A stretch of DNA of 64,000 bases, from NCBI RefSeq assembly GCF_001661595.2, contig NZ_LYPF02000001.1, positions 62,001 to 126,000 of the forward strand. The letters run 5' to 3'. The stretch is from Crocinitomix algicola. GTDB lineage: Bacteria > Bacteroidota > Bacteroidia > Flavobacteriales_D > Crocinitomicaceae. The position numbers and the translations under genes are program-made. This document shows, piece after piece, positions 63,188 to 64,000 of this stretch. A model generated the notes under the pieces. It saw only the letters and a list, made by a program, of their open reading frames with translations. It made no database searches and had not been told where the DNA came from. Numbering within the stretch: position 1 is the stretch's first letter; each line of letters starts with the position of its first letter.

Positions 63188-64000
63188 CTATTTTACCCAA
63201 ATTTTTTCAATTTTACTATTGTTTTTATCGCTAACATGCAGAAGATAATACCCAGTGGCCACGTTTTTTAAATCTATTGTTATTAGTGTTTTATTTTCGG
63301 ATGGGCTTAGGTATTCTTGATGAACAAGTTGCCCAGCTGCATTATGTACATTAACCGTGATCGATTCATCAGAGCCTACGACAAGATATTCAAAATAATT
63401 ACCGTTGTTCACTTGTTGTTCAATACCAAAAGGAATATTCTTAATGATATTTGCAAAATTCTTTATGGCGATGTAATTATTCTTTATTTCTAATCCGTCT
63501 CCTATGTCATTAGCTGCATACAATTGAATGGTATATGTTCCAATATCGTTAAATGAAACTACAGGATTTTGACTTGAGTTACTAGTTCCATCAGCATAGA
63601 CCCAACCTGTGGCAGGTGTTATTGTCCAATTCCATTCATTTGGATCATTGGTAGACAAGTCGGTAAATGCAATATTTGTAGTGGGAGGAGCAACAAGGAT
63701 ATCGGCGCTAAAGTCTACATCAGGTCCTTCTTCAAATCCACCAGGAATTATATTAACTTTATAATCTTCAGTTTCGCCATACGTCATATCTTCGCATGGG
63801 TCATCCACGCCGCTTACATTATCACTGGCTTTTGCCCGTAATAAGTGTTCACCAAGAATCGCATCTTCAGGGATACTTAACATTAAGGTTGCCCCAAAAT
63901 CAAATGTTTCACCTTCAATAACCTTCTCGTCTTCTTCAAATACAAAATTGTCATTAAAGTCAATCCAAATTGTTGCATACTGAGTTTCCCAGTCTGATGC
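63188..64000 (-). CDS. T9SS type A cargo protein, C-terminal part (N-terminus beyond the window)
   Basis: The frame is open from the window edge to the stop at 63188, giving the last 270 residues. The first part is a GEVED domain, starting with YATIWIDFNDNFVFEEDE and ending with YGETEDYKVNI. A PKD-like domain follows (DVDFSADILVAPP ... WNWTITPATGW) and the chain ends with a T9SS type A-like tail (VNVHNAAGQLVHQEYL ... GYYLLHVSDK) that mediates export and usually removal of the tail. The catalytic or binding part lies outside. Such GEVED-PKD-tail chains are often found in metalloproteases or adhesins, but neither can be claimed. A terminator follows. Confidence 0.8.
   Translation of the reverse strand, partial: ASDWETQYATIWIDFNDNFVFEEDEKVIEGETFDFGATLMLSIPEDAILGEHLLRAKASDNVSGVDDPCEDMTYGETEDYKVNIIPGGFEEGPDVDFSADILVAPPTTNIAFTDLSTNDPNEWNWTITPATGWVYADGTSNSSQNPVVSFNDIGTYTIQLYAANDIGDGLEIKNNYIAIKNFANIIKNIPFGIEQQVNNGNYFEYLVVGSDESITVNVHNAAGQLVHQEYLSPSENKTLITIDLKNVATGYYLLHVSDKNNSKIEKIWVK

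Overview
The window is a gene-dense, A/T-rich stretch of a Bacteroidota chromosome, most likely a marine or aquatic member of the Flavobacteriales. This is inferred from four things. Several exported proteins end in type IX secretion (T9SS) sorting domains. Many genes are preceded by the Bacteroidota -7 promoter element TAnnTTTG instead of a sigma70 -10 box. Transketolase is split into two genes. Two-component proteins are of LytS/LytTR type. I see no rRNA, tRNA, CRISPR array, insertion sequence, phage or plasmid genes, so this looks like ordinary chromosomal backbone with a few accessory modules. No stretch above 300 bases lacks a gene; the largest gap is 16608-16878.

Layout. 1-3041 (-): split transketolase with a von Willebrand A gene between its halves. 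3247-6639 (+): a small secreted protein and a 1018-residue surface protein with a T9SS type B tail. 6768-9738 (+): YchF and a LytS/LytTR pair. 9728-13231: a CocE-type hydrolase (-) and a RlmD-like methyltransferase (+). 13304-16607: a SiaA/SiaB/SiaC-like phosphatase, kinase and target module. 16879-20719 (+): a tightly coupled operon of acetyltransferase, M20 hydrolase, alanine racemase and a second racemase-like enzyme. 20769-22831 (+): DUF3124 and haem-type DUF3365 lipoproteins, a DUF4180 protein and a TPMT-like methyltransferase. 22828-30340 (-): GAPDH, a secreted coiled-coil protein and lipoprotein pair, FdhD with formate-tetrahydrofolate ligase, a tryptophan-repeat protein, a nucleoside-recognition (SpmA/B) membrane protein and a YciO-like protein.

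30373-36191 (-): a 59-residue DUF5522 protein, a T9SS-exported subtilase with an altered catalytic Asp, an Omp85-type outer-membrane protein and an aminotransferase. 36344-41371: MsbA-like ABC exporter, EamA transporter, Pcm methyltransferase and two uncharacterised coupled genes. 41380-47529: leucine-rich-repeat protein, GT2 glycosyltransferase with an extra Rossmann-like tail, AlkC-like repair protein, IspE, AccA, a membrane protein and a gamma-carbonic-anhydrase-like protein. 47643-51506 (+): choice-of-anchor B T9SS protein, lipoprotein and PqiA-like membrane protein. 51511-59807 (-): AMP nucleosidase, a sensor kinase and an apparent N-glycan catabolic operon (glycosylasparaginase, GH20, CutC, GH2 mannosidase). 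59979-64000 (-): PerM-type transporter, RecQ and the C-terminal part of another T9SS cargo.

The parts most worth pursuing are the SiaABC-like module with a tandem kinase, the racemase operon, the glycoasparagine degradation operon, the uncharacterised pair at 39939-41371, and a group of promoters so close to start codons that they imply nearly leaderless transcripts. Several starts were placed inside longer open frames because a signal peptide, family alignment or promoter position favoured it; each entry says so. Family calls come from reading motifs and from memory of families, not from database searches.
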